NCBI GenBank assembly: GCA_012034595.1
Contig: JAAUPE010000005.1
Coordinates: 1 to 64,000 of the forward strand
Direction of reading: 5' to 3'
Source: Calothrix sp. CSU_2_0
GTDB lineage: Bacteria; Cyanobacteriota; Cyanobacteriia; Cyanobacteriales; Nostocaceae
Length of the DNA: 64,000 nt
Made by a program: the position numbers and the translations under genes. The notes under the pieces were generated by a model that was not told the origin of the DNA, made no database searches, and was given only the letters and a program-made list of their open reading frames with translations. Of this stretch, positions 41,899 to 51,953 are shown piece by piece. Positions within the stretch are counted from its first letter, which is position 1. Each line of letters starts with the position of its first letter.

Positions 41899-43749
41899 AT
41901 GGTGATTAACCTTCCTCATCCAATTCGTAAACTGTTAGAAACTAGCAAAATTTGGCAGGAAAACTATTTAATTTTGCGTGAACTCAATCCTTTTCGCGCA
42001 AAAGTTATCCAAGCAATCTTATGTACAATAGTCGCAGCAGTTTTAGAAGCAACAGGAGTAGGATTAATTGCATCGCTTTTGCAAGGGTTAACAAATCCCA
42101 ATCAACCACCTATGTATACAGGAGTTGACTGGTTTGACATTTGGTTTTTAGGAATAAAAGCAACTGCAACAATTCGTATCTACAAAATATCAGGTTTAAT
42201 TTTATTAACTGTGTGGATACGGGCAATTTTCTCATACCTGGGGAAATATCTGGCTAAAACTTGCGAAATCCAACTAGTTGATGCACTCAGAAGACGGATT
42301 TTTGAGCAATTTCAGCGCTTTAACTTAAATTATTACACTCAAAGTCGCGGTGCAGAACTGATAAATATCTTTTCATTAGAAGTCAGTAACATTAACCAAG
42401 CTTTTAATGAAGTAATTAATTTTGTCACCAAAAGCTGCGTGATTCTTGCTTATGCAGTCGCAATGCTGCTGATTTCTTGGCAACTTACCCTAGCAACAGT
42501 ACTGGCATTTAGTTTACTCGCTGTAGCTGTATCTAACCTGATTAAATGGGTTCGGGAAGCAAGTTTCGCAATCACAACCACAGGGACAAACATGGCTGCG
42601 ATCGCAACGGAGTATATTAATGGGGTAAAGACTATCCAAGCTTCCTGGAATCAGGAATTTGAAGGTAAACGCTTCGATCGCGCTGCACGTTCATTTGTCA
42701 AAGCATATATGCAAAGTAATCGTATCGGTAGCAGCGTTCTTCCACTCGCAGAAGCAGCAGCAACAACAATATTGATAGGCATTATCATTTTCGCTGTTTC
42801 CACATTCGTTGATAACGGTAGTTTGCATGTCATCTCGCTTTTAGCATTTTTGTTTGCCTTGTTTCGTTTGCTACCAATCCTTGCTCACATGAATAGTTCC
42901 TGGAGCAATATTGCTATGTTTGCAGGCTCTTTACAAGTCGTTCAACAACTTTTACGCACTGATGATAAAAGTTACGTTAGCGATGGAGAAGTTGAATTTT
43001 CTGACTTAAAACGGGGAATCAATTTTCAAAACGTGGATTTTAGTTATGACAACCAGAACCCTATTTTAGAAAATATTAACCTCAAGATAGAACGCGGTCA
43101 AACCGTAGCAATTATCGGTGCTTCAGGTTCAGGAAAAACAACTATCGCTGATTTAATCATTCGATTTTACGACCCAACAGCAGGTAATATTTACATTGAC
43201 GATGTGCATTTGCCTCTGTATAAGCTCAGTTCTTTACGGCAAAAAATGGCTGTTGTGAGTCAAGAAACTTTTATTTTTAATACATCAATACGGAAAAATA
43301 TCGCTTACGGAGTCGAAGGAATTAGCGATCGAGCGATTGAAGAAGCAGCAAGACAAGCGAATGCACTGGAATTTATTTTAGACATGCCAGCAGGATTTGA
43401 GACAAAATTAGGCGATCGCGGAGTTAGATTATCTGGAGGGCAAAGACAGAGGATTGCGATTGCCAGAGCATTGCTTCGTAACCCCGAAATTTTGATTTTA
43501 GATGAAGCGACAAGTGCTTTAGATTCGATATCCGAACGATTGGTACAGGAATCCTTAGAAAAGCTGGTAGCAGGAAGAACCGTGATTGCGATCGCGCATC
43601 GTTTATCAACAATTTACAAAGCAGATAAAATAATCGTTCTCGAATCAGGAAAAATAGTCGAACAAGGAAGTTATCAAGAGTTGTTGCAACAACGGGGCAA
43701 GCTTTGGAAATATCATCAAATGCAGCATGGAATTGAAGTTAATAGTTAA
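41899..43749 (+). CDS. ABC transporter, fused permease/ATPase (MsbA/HepA-like)
   Basis: TM domain plus GASGSGKTTIADLI, LSGGQRQRIAIARALLRNPEILILDEATSALD. Confidence 0.93.
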   Translation: MVINLPHPIRKLLETSKIWQENYLILRELNPFRAKVIQAILCTIVAAVLEATGVGLIASLLQGLTNPNQPPMYTGVDWFDIWFLGIKATATIRIYKISGLILLTVWIRAIFSYLGKYLAKTCEIQLVDALRRRIFEQFQRFNLNYYTQSRGAELINIFSLEVSNINQAFNEVINFVTKSCVILAYAVAMLLISWQLTLATVLAFSLLAVAVSNLIKWVREASFAITTTGTNMAAIATEYINGVKTIQASWNQEFEGKRFDRAARSFVKAYMQSNRIGSSVLPLAEAAATTILIGIIIFAVSTFVDNGSLHVISLLAFLFALFRLLPILAHMNSSWSNIAMFAGSLQVVQQLLRTDDKSYVSDGEVEFSDLKRGINFQNVDFSYDNQNPILENINLKIERGQTVAIIGASGSGKTTIADLIIRFYDPTAGNIYIDDVHLPLYKLSSLRQKMAVVSQETFIFNTSIRKNIAYGVEGISDRAIEEAARQANALEFILDMPAGFETKLGDRGVRLSGGQRQRIAIARALLRNPEILILDEATSALDSISERLVQESLEKLVAGRTVIAIAHRLSTIYKADKIIVLESGKIVEQGSYQELLQQRGKLWKYHQMQHGIEVNS

Positions 43750-43790
43750 TAGTTAGGAGTTAGGAGTTGGGAGTTGGGAGTTGGGAGTTA
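43745..43790. repeat. STRR array GTTAGGA/GTTGGGA
   Basis: gttaggagttaggagttgggagttgggagttgggagtt. Confidence 0.85.
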
Positions 43791-43859
43791 ATTAGAATTT
43801 GCGAGTTAGTCAATATTTAAGGCATTAAGTATTAGTTTTATCTTTACCCGTTACGTTAT

Positions 43860-44765
43860 ATGCAAACTGCGATCGCATTTATTATCTTCAACCGAATCGA
43901 TACTGCCCAAAGGGTATTTAATGCCATTCGTCAGGCAAAACCAGCAAAACTTTTTGTGATTGCTGACGGAATTCGTCCCCATCATCCTGATGATATTCAA
44001 ACATGTGCAGCCACTCGCAAAATTATCGAACAAGTTGATTGGAATTGTGAAGTAATTTGTAATTACTCCGAAACTAATTTAGGCTCTAGAAAACGAGTAT
44101 CTAGCGGCTTAGATTGGGTATTTGAACAAGTCGAAACAGCCATAATTTTAGAAGATGACTGTTTGCCACATCCAGATTTTTTCCCTTTTTGTGAAGAATT
44201 ACTCGAACGCTTTAAGAATGACGAAAGAATTATGACAATTTCCGGTAATAACTTTCAATTCCATCGTCCAAGCAACAAATATAGCTATTATTTTTCCCGC
44301 TATCCCTTGATTTGGGGTTGGGCAACTTGGGCTAGAGCATGGCAAAAATGTGATTTTAAAATGAAACATTGGGAGACTATTCGTGATGATAAATGGTTAC
44401 AATATTTACTAGATGATTCTCAAGCGGTGAGATATTGGTCGCAAATTTTTAAAAATTGTCATACAGAGCATATTACTGCCTGGGATTATGCTTGGACTTT
44501 GACATCTTGGCTAGAAAATAGTTTAACCATTATTCCTAATTCTAACTTAGTTACTAACATTGGATTTAGTCCCGATGCCCAAAATACAAAAGCTGTAAAT
44601 AGCCTGTTCGATAATTATCCAACTAAACCAATACCTTTCCCGCTCAAACATCCACCATTCATAATTCGTGATGCCCAAGCAGATAAATTTACCCAATCCA
44701 CACAGTTTAATCCTAGCTTAAATTGGAGATTCAGAATGAAATTAAGAAAAATACTACATTTTTAA
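43860..44765 (+). CDS. glycosyltransferase (GT2-like / hemolytic-protein HlpA-type)
   Basis: AIAFIIFNRIDTAQRVFNAIRQAKPAKLFVIADGIR...AIILEDDCLPHPDFFPFCEELL. Confidence 0.85.
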   Translation: MQTAIAFIIFNRIDTAQRVFNAIRQAKPAKLFVIADGIRPHHPDDIQTCAATRKIIEQVDWNCEVICNYSETNLGSRKRVSSGLDWVFEQVETAIILEDDCLPHPDFFPFCEELLERFKNDERIMTISGNNFQFHRPSNKYSYYFSRYPLIWGWATWARAWQKCDFKMKHWETIRDDKWLQYLLDDSQAVRYWSQIFKNCHTEHITAWDYAWTLTSWLENSLTIIPNSNLVTNIGFSPDAQNTKAVNSLFDNYPTKPIPFPLKHPPFIIRDAQADKFTQSTQFNPSLNWRFRMKLRKILHF

Positions 44766-45290
44766 AAAATGATGCCATTCTCTTTAATTCGAGCGTGAAA
44801 GTTGCTAGATAAAAATACTACTCTCATCTTTACTTTGTTCCCAAAATCAGAAAATCACCCCACTTTTTCTATCTTCTCAATCCCCCAATCAGTTTTATAC
44901 CTCAAATTTCTGTTTCCAACTGAGGTTTCGACTTTGATATCTAAAGCATTTCTCCCAAACCATCCCTCATCACAAACAAATACATAAATGTATTAAAAAT
45001 ACTCTATCTTTATACGGATGACAAAAACACAATTAAACCTATAATTGGAAGACTTGTTGACAGATATGATAGAAATAAAGAAAAATTAAGCTGAAGAATT
45101 CGCGTGCGATATGCCTCCAGCATTAAGCTTTGCTTATCGCAGAATAAATGTAATGATTCAAAGTAATAATTCAAACTTAAGTAGATTTCATCAGCTTTCG
45201 ACTTATCATTAACACATTAACATTGATTGAGTAATGTCAGGAAGTCAAAGTTTTATTACAAAATTATTTTGATAAACAAGGGGTTTGATA

Positions 45291-47590
45291 GTGGCTGATA
45301 CTGGTTTAGAACAAGAACAACTGGTCGCTACATCTTCATCAAGTGCAGTTGAGATTAGACAACTATTTAAAATTCTATATCGCCGTCGCTTTCTCATAGC
45401 AGGCATATCTGGTTTGGTAATTTCAGCAGCAGGAGTTTTGGCACTACTTGCCAAGCCAAATTACCAAAGTTCAATGCAGATGCTAGTTAGCTCTAATATC
45501 TATGAAAGTGCGAGTTCGAGCAAAGCTCAAGGTAACGAAGATAGCGAATTTACAGATGCAAATTTAGCAGTAGTAGATTACACAGCACAACTACAATTGA
45601 TGTTGAGTAATCAATTAATTGAAAAAGCAGTAACGACACTACATTCCGAATATCCAAAGATGAAAATTGAGGATATCAAAGGAGACAAAAGCAAAAAAGG
45701 CAAAAAACCACCTTTGAGTGTAGCTCGTATCGAGTCGGGAAACGGCATCAATCGCATTCCCAGCCAGGTATTTGAAATCACATATAAAGATAAAAACCCA
45801 ATCAAAACCCAACGAGTTTTACAAGCGCTACAAAAAGTTTACCAAGACTACAACATCGAACAGCAAAAACTACGATTGTCCAAGGGAATGGCATTTGTTA
45901 ACAATCGCTTACCCAAAGTCAAAAGCGAAGTTACCCAAGCGGAACGAAATTTAGAAATCTTTCGCAATAAACATAAAATCCTCGATCCCGAAGCTCAATC
46001 AAAAATTTTATTAGAAACCCTCGCAGACACCCAAAAGCAGTTACAAACGACACAGGCACAATTACAAGATGTCCAAGCTAGATACGCTGCAATTCAGCAA
46101 AAACTAGCCGCATCTCCGCGCAGCGCCTTAGTCTCATCGCGATTGAGTCAATCTAGCCGCTACCAAACATTACTGAATGAAATCCAGAAAACAGAGTTAG
46201 CAATATCACAAGAAAGAATTCGATATACAGACACATCACCAGCAGTCCAGAAACTACTCGAACAGAGGCAAAGTCAACTAGTCTTACTGCGGCAAGAAGT
46301 GGGGCGATCGCTAAGTGACAAAGTTGGTAAAAAAGCACCTCCAGCAAGTACTTCAGCAATTGATAGCGCAATTAATCAAGTCCTCAATCAATCCCTCAAT
46401 CCATCAACTAACAGCAGCGAATCCTTACTAGGAGAAGGACAACTAGCAGGGGTTGACCTGAAACTAGTAGAAGAGTTGATTCAGGTACAAACCACCGCAT
46501 TAGGATTAGTCGCAAATCAACAAAGTCTAGCAGAGTCAGAAAAGCGACTGCGAACAGAACTTAGCCGATATCCTAGCTTAATAGCCGAATACAACCGCTT
46601 GCTACCCGAAGTTCAAACCAGCCGCAAAACCCTCGAACAACTGATGCAAGCGCAGCAATCCTTAGGTCTAAAAATCGCCCAAGGAGGGTTTGATTGGCAA
46701 GTCATCGAAGCACCCGAAAAAGGAACCTACATCGGTAGTGGTCGGATGATGTTACTCGGTGGTGGTCTGATTCTCGGACCAATTATAGGTATCGTCCTTG
46801 CCCTAATCTTAGAATTACTCAACGACAAGGTTTACATACCATACGAACTACAGCGCATTACCAATCTGCGTTTGCTAGGGATAGTACCCAAACTACTCCC
46901 CGCAAACAAACGTAAACGTCTAGCAGTACCAACATTCAACCATAGAAATAGCAGAACTCTAGTAGTAGATTCGCCAGTCGTGGTGGCATCATTACCATCC
47001 CACGAAACCATCGACATGGCATATCAGAACATCCAAATACTCAACTCACCCCTACCCTACAAATCGTTGATGGTGACATCAGCACAAGCTGGAGAAGGCA
47101 AATCAACCGTAGCCTTAGGATTAGCAGTTAGTGCAGCGCGAATGCACCACCGAGTTTTGATTGTCGATGCTAATCTCCGTAACCCCAGCCTGCACGCAAG
47201 CCTTGATTTGTCAAACGATTGGGGTTTATCGCTCCTCCTCGTTGACGAAGCAAACCCACCATTAAAGAGTACATCCAGCCAGTCCACCCTGCGATCGATG
47301 TTCTCACAGCTGGACCATATCCCGAAGATGCAGTTAAATTATTAAGCTCCCGGCAAATGAAAGAACTGCTAGAGTACTTCGAGCAGGTTTACGACCTAGT
47401 TTTAGTCGATGCTCCATCAATTCTCGATACCGTCGATGCCAGAATTTTAGCGACATTGTGTAATGCGATCGTCTTAGTGTCACGGATGGGGCAGATTACC
47501 CGCACGGAAGTGGTGGAAGCTAAAGAGATTTTGGAGAAGTTGAATTTAGTTGGTATTATTGCCAATCAACCTAAAAAAGCTAATCGTTAA
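45291..47590 (+). pseudogene. Wzc-type polysaccharide chain-length regulator / BY-kinase, frameshifted near the kinase active-site region
   Basis: Wzz N-terminus, AQAGEGKSTVALGLAVSAAR Walker A, then frame break near 47264-47266; other frame gives KEYIQPVHPAIDVLTAGPYPEDAVKLLSSRQMKELLEYFEQVYDLVLVDAPSILDTVDA. Confidence 0.88.
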
Positions 47591-47625
47591 TTGCGATCGC
47601 ACTTTTTTCCTCAAATCCCCTCCCT

Positions 47626-47685
47626 AAATCCCCGACTTTTCCTCAAATCACCTCCCCTAAATCACTTTTAAAATGTCGGGGATTT
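47626..47685. repeat. REP-like inverted repeat AAATCCCCGAC...GTCGGGGATTT just upstream of RAYT
   Basis: 11-bp perfect arms at 47626-47636 and 47675-47685. Confidence 0.8.
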
Positions 47686-47729
47686 AATAAAAAGAGGGTT
47701 TTTTGGGAACACTATAAGTATCAACTAAG

Positions 47730-48329
47730 GTGATGCTTATTATGCCGAAAAGAAGAATTTCCTTACAAGCTGGCAACTTTTACCACATCTATAACCGGGG
47801 GAATGCCAGACAAGATATTTTCTTTGAGCATGAAAACTATGTTTATTTCCTCAGGTTGGTGAAGTTACATCTCATTGCCAAGGGAGTAGATGTTGTTGCC
47901 TATTGTTTGATGCCAAATCATTACCATTTCTTGGTTTATCTGAGAGATGAAACCCTCTCGGATGCGATGAAATTACTTTCGCTTGCCTATACAAAAGCGA
48001 TAAATAAGCGCTTTAAGCGTTGCGGGGTGTTATTTCAGGGACGATTTAATAGTATTCATGTTGCTGATACAAACTATTTATTTCATCTTTTGCACTACAT
48101 TCATTTCAATCCGGTGAAAGCTGGTTTAGTACGGCAACCGGGGGAATGGGAATTTTCTAGCTATTTGGAATATGCGGGGTTACGGGCAGGAAAGATACCA
48201 AAGGTAGAGTATATTAAATCACAGATTAATGGGGAATGCGATCGCACTTTTTTGTTGGCTGATTTCTTGGATGGCGATTTACCGACTGATACGGAGTTCA
48301 AAGAATTGTTGTTCGATGATGATGAGTGA
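47730..48329 (+). CDS. REP-associated tyrosine transposase (RAYT; Y1_Tnp/IS200-like HUH)
   Basis: GNFYHIYNRGNARQDIFFEHENYVYFLRL...VVAYCLMPNHYHFLVYL...LFQGRFNSIHV...LHYIHFNPVKAGLV. Confidence 0.93.
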   Translation: MMLIMPKRRISLQAGNFYHIYNRGNARQDIFFEHENYVYFLRLVKLHLIAKGVDVVAYCLMPNHYHFLVYLRDETLSDAMKLLSLAYTKAINKRFKRCGVLFQGRFNSIHVADTNYLFHLLHYIHFNPVKAGLVRQPGEWEFSSYLEYAGLRAGKIPKVEYIKSQINGECDRTFLLADFLDGDLPTDTEFKELLFDDDE

Positions 48330-48395
48330 GTTTTTCAGGAAAACGCTGTAAAGTAACTGTATAAAAAATAAATTTGAAACAGTATTTTTACAGCT

Positions 48396-49742
48396 ATGCC
48401 GCAGGATATCCCCAACAATAAAAACTTCCGAGGCTGGAACTTTAAAGGTCAAGACCTGACGGGTGCTGATTTTAGTGGTGCGGATATTCGAGGCGCAAAT
48501 TTTACTAACGCTAACCTGACGGGAGCGAATTTTAGCAACGCCAAAGCCGGATTGCAAAAACGGTGGGTGTTTGGGTTAATGGTGGTTGTGTTGCTGTTGG
48601 TCGGATTATCGGGATATTTATCAGCTTTTAATGGCTATTTGATATCGCTTATATTCAGTCCCGAAGTTAACAATCGAATCATAGGCTGGGTTGGTCTAAT
48701 TACAGTATTTGTTTTCATTGTTGTCACAATTCGCCAAGGAATTTCGATCGCTTTTGGATTTGCGATCGCAACCGTAGCCGTAGCCGGAGCCGTAACCGGA
48801 GCCGTAGCCGCAGCCGCAGCCGTAGCCGCAGCCGCAGCCTTCGCCGTAGCCGCTATAATCACCTTATTGAATGCATATATTACTTGGCAAGCAATGAAAG
48901 GCAACCCAAAACAAGCTCCCATCCGCAATTTTGCCGTAGCCTTTGCAGCCATTGGTGGCACGAGCTTTCGCGGAGCAAATCTCACCGATGCCAACTTCAT
49001 GGGTGCAACCCTCAAAAATGCCGATTTCCGTCGATCGAACCTAACCCGTACCTGCTTTAAAAATACGCAAAAACTAGATTTAGCCCGTCCTGGTGAGAGT
49101 TATTTAAAAAATCTAGATTTACAAAAATTGCTCGTCGGTATTATCGATACTAAAAAGACTAAAAACCCAAATAAAAATCAAAATAAAGGCATAAATAAAA
49201 ATTACGATCGCCAAAATTTACGCGGTATCAACCTCCAAAACGCCAACCTCCAAGACTTCAGCTTTATTGCTGCCGATTTGAGCGAAGCAAATTTACAAGA
49301 TGCTGATTTATCCCGCGCCAAATTAGTCCAAACCCAACTCGATCGCACAGATTTGACTGGTGCAACCCTCACGGGAGCATATATCGAAGCTTTGGGTTTG
49401 ACTGCGGACACCAAACTCGATGGGGTACGGTGCGATTTGGTGCATTGGATGACTGGCAGAAAACTAAGCGATGATATCCCCGACTTTTCGGGGATATGCA
49501 AAATTGGAATCCAACATTATATTGCAGACTACTTTTTCAGTGACTCTTCCAAAGATTTAAGTTGCTGTGCCCAATCTTTACCAACTTGGATACTGACATC
49601 AGAACCGAGGTTTCCCGTACTTTCGACTCGAACTTCACCGAAGCCGATCGCATCACGAATAATTTCGGCGCTACTATTATCACCTTGTTGGGCGACAACA
49701 TGGGTCATTTGTAATGGTTCACCCGAATGTTTGGCAATGTAA
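48396..49742 (+). CDS. pentapeptide-repeat membrane protein (C-terminal ~70 aa may be artefactual read-through)
   Basis: A(D/N)LxX repeats at both ends (GADFSGADIRGANFTNANLTGANFSNA; LRGINLQNANLQDFSFIAADLSEANLQDADLSRA) around TM segments. Confidence 0.85.
   Translation: MPQDIPNNKNFRGWNFKGQDLTGADFSGADIRGANFTNANLTGANFSNAKAGLQKRWVFGLMVVVLLLVGLSGYLSAFNGYLISLIFSPEVNNRIIGWVGLITVFVFIVVTIRQGISIAFGFAIATVAVAGAVTGAVAAAAAVAAAAAFAVAAIITLLNAYITWQAMKGNPKQAPIRNFAVAFAAIGGTSFRGANLTDANFMGATLKNADFRRSNLTRTCFKNTQKLDLARPGESYLKNLDLQKLLVGIIDTKKTKNPNKNQNKGINKNYDRQNLRGINLQNANLQDFSFIAADLSEANLQDADLSRAKLVQTQLDRTDLTGATLTGAYIEALGLTADTKLDGVRCDLVHWMTGRKLSDDIPDFSGICKIGIQHYIADYFFSDSSKDLSCCAQSLPTWILTSEPRFPVLSTRTSPKPIASRIISALLLSPCWATTWVICNGSPECLAM
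48772..48852. repeat. coding hexanucleotide microsatellite (GTAGCC/GCAGCC/GGAGCC)n
   Basis: gtagccgtagccggagccgtaaccggagccgtagccgcagccgcagccgtagccgcagccgcagcc. Confidence 0.85.
49474..49497. terminator. palindrome ATATCCCCGA-CTTT-TCGGGGATAT: bidirectional terminator or REP-like element
   Basis: 10-bp perfect stem, 4-nt loop, between convergent genes; shares TCCCCGA core with the RAYT-proximal repeat. Confidence 0.6.
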
Positions 49743-50968
49743 ACGTTACGATAACCAGCCTTTTCTAAGGTTCTGATTAAGGGTTGAAGATTGGTTTTTT
49801 CATCACCAGTGCTATCTTGAACGGCAATACGTAGGGAAGTACTTTCTTGGTTATTTGCCTGAGCATTTGTTTGAGAATTTGTTTGTAAGTTAAAATGCTG
49901 TGCCATTGTTTTGGCAATGCGGTTTTTGTTGGGTATCCAATAACTCGCATCAAATTCATTCTTCTCGCTAAATCTACCGGGAACCATTAATTGGAGGATG
50001 TTTGAGCGGTTGGTACGTGCCCCATATCCAGCTAATGCTAATAATTCTTCGACTGTAAGGTTGGTATCAATATGTTCTTTAACGACATTTAATATATCTG
50101 GTAAGCGCGTTAGAGTTGCGGGGTTAAGAGTTTGATCCATTAATGCCCGCATGACCATTTGTTGACGCTGAATGCGACCAATATCACCATTTTCATCATG
50201 ACGATAGCGTAACAGTTGCAAAGCTTTGTTACCGTCGAGATGTTGCTGACCCTTTTTCAGGTTAATGTAAAGATGTTGGGAATCATCTTGATATTTTAAG
50301 TCTTTGGGAACGTAAACGTTGACCCCTCCCAATGCGTCGATGAGTTTGCCAACACCTAAGACGTTGATGCGAATGTAGCGGTCAATTCCCACACCATCCA
50401 GCAAATTGCTAACTGTTTTAGCTGTTAAAGCTGGTCCACCATGAACATTAGCAGAGTTAATCTTTTTCACCCCATGTCCTTCGACTTCAACGCGGGAATC
50501 GCGGGGAATCGACAACATTTTTAAATTTTTCTTTTCCGGATCGAACCGAATTAGTAGCATGACATCGGCAAGACCATCGAAGGAATTGACTTGAGGGAGG
50601 TAGCGGAGACCTTTTACTTCGGCGGGGGGATTTTGGACATCGGGAGGAAGTACACTCATCCCCATGACCAGGATGTTGACGGGACGGGTTAATTCAGAAA
50701 AGCGTAACCCACTTCCAGATATGCGATCGCCATCAAAAACTGCCGCTTCAGAAGGACTGAGGTTTGCTTGCATCAGTGGAGTGCTGCTCAAAGAAACAGC
50801 CAGAAGTGCCCCTGCTGTTGCTGATACCATTGCAATACCGCTCATTCCCACCCAAAACCACAGCCAACGACCTGATTTAGTGGCGATTTTTTTGTCATTT
50901 GGGGTTGAAGTGTCGCTTGAATGATTTTCTTCTGCCGAAGTTCTTTGAATGGTCACTGACTTCCTCAC
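49529..50968 (-). CDS. LytR-CpsA-Psr (LCP) family protein
   Basis: ADVMLLIRFDPEKKNLKMLSIPRDSRVEVEGHGVKKINSANVHGGPALTAKTVSNLLDGVGIDRYIRINVLGVGKLIDALGGVNV; LytR_C tail. Confidence 0.94.
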   Translation of the reverse strand: MRKSVTIQRTSAEENHSSDTSTPNDKKIATKSGRWLWFWVGMSGIAMVSATAGALLAVSLSSTPLMQANLSPSEAAVFDGDRISGSGLRFSELTRPVNILVMGMSVLPPDVQNPPAEVKGLRYLPQVNSFDGLADVMLLIRFDPEKKNLKMLSIPRDSRVEVEGHGVKKINSANVHGGPALTAKTVSNLLDGVGIDRYIRINVLGVGKLIDALGGVNVYVPKDLKYQDDSQHLYINLKKGQQHLDGNKALQLLRYRHDENGDIGRIQRQQMVMRALMDQTLNPATLTRLPDILNVVKEHIDTNLTVEELLALAGYGARTNRSNILQLMVPGRFSEKNEFDASYWIPNKNRIAKTMAQHFNLQTNSQTNAQANNQESTSLRIAVQDSTGDEKTNLQPLIRTLEKAGYRNVYIAKHSGEPLQMTHVVAQQGDNSSAEIIRDAIGFGEVRVESTGNLGSDVSIQVGKDWAQQLKSLEESLKK

Positions 50969-51254
50969 ACTTTGGAATAAATAGTACTCGCCGAGTTTGA
51001 TTTGAACACCCAGATGTTTTGTGTAACAATAACTAATTTTTAGATTATTAATGCTAAATTTTCTACTTTAGTGCTAACCAAAATACTTATAACAGTATTT
51101 CTCCTATTTTTTCTGTTCTTTGTTCAGCAAATCCGGAGATGTTTCCTTGCAGTATGGCAAGATTTTATTCAATTTGCATCGACTTTATCAGCATATACTG
51201 AGACAAAATTGGGTAAATAAGTGTAAACACTGAAGTATATAACGTGTTTATTAA

Positions 51255-51701
51255 TTAAGAAGTATATTTACGTATTACCCGTTCGGCAAAGCGGCTGAAT
51301 CCAGGCAAACGTTGTTTTTTACCTCGGACAGCATTAAGAATTAACCAAACGCTGACTAGAAAGTACCCCGAAGTCAGAAAGGTATTAAGAATTTGTAGAC
51401 GCAACGTCAAAAAATCTGAGGTTTGCTCTGCCCCGGTTGCGAGCATCAGGTATCCGAGTATCCAAGCGAGCGCTAGGGTTATAGACAGCCGACTTGTCAT
51501 TAGTTGTTCCCGTGTTCCCTGACGGGTATATAAAGTCCATAGTGAAGGGAAAAAACCGACGACGGGAATCATATACAGGATTAATTGTAAAGTGGATGTG
51601 TTGTCCCTGTTTTTAGGGGCTTGGGTAATTAACTTTTCAGCAATTGAGTCTTGGTTATCTTGATTTAGGTCGAAATTTTCAGGCATTTTTGGATTTTTCA
51701 T
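51255..51701 (-). CDS. hypothetical membrane protein
   Basis: 148 aa, several TM segments; no confident family assignment. Confidence 0.6.
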   Translation of the reverse strand: MKNPKMPENFDLNQDNQDSIAEKLITQAPKNRDNTSTLQLILYMIPVVGFFPSLWTLYTRQGTREQLMTSRLSITLALAWILGYLMLATGAEQTSDFLTLRLQILNTFLTSGYFLVSVWLILNAVRGKKQRLPGFSRFAERVIRKYTS

Positions 51702-51721
51702 GTTTTTTTGTTAGCTGAAAC

Positions 51722-51931
51722 TTAAAAATTGCCTCTCACTTCCGCTTCGCTGTAAGTGATGAGATGTACTTGCGCGTCTACCCATAGGGTATTTTTAGTG
51801 AGGCGAGAGAGGATAATTTTAATGTTTTGTGGCATAACCATAACAATTAAAATTGTTATCGAGCAATAAGCAAAATATTCTATAATTTCAACAGGTGCGG
51901 CAGGACATTCCGTATCTTTAATAAAGCTCAT
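51722..51931 (-). CDS. small hypothetical protein (one TM)
   Basis: 69 aa, ATG start, co-directional with 51255-51701. Confidence 0.4.
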   Translation of the reverse strand: MSFIKDTECPAAPVEIIEYFAYCSITILIVMVMPQNIKIILSRLTKNTLWVDAQVHLITYSEAEVRGNF

Positions 51932-51953
51932 CGCCTCCTAAGCAATAGCTGGA

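Noticed and set aside
47258-47270. Programmed -1 ribosomal frameshift in BY-kinase
   Set aside because: No canonical slippery heptamer at the break, and similar single-base breaks occur in unrelated genes; indel/sequencing error favoured.
48635-49015. 126-aa antisense ORF with Ala-rich repeat
   Set aside because: Low-complexity shadow of the hexanucleotide repeat in the pentapeptide protein.
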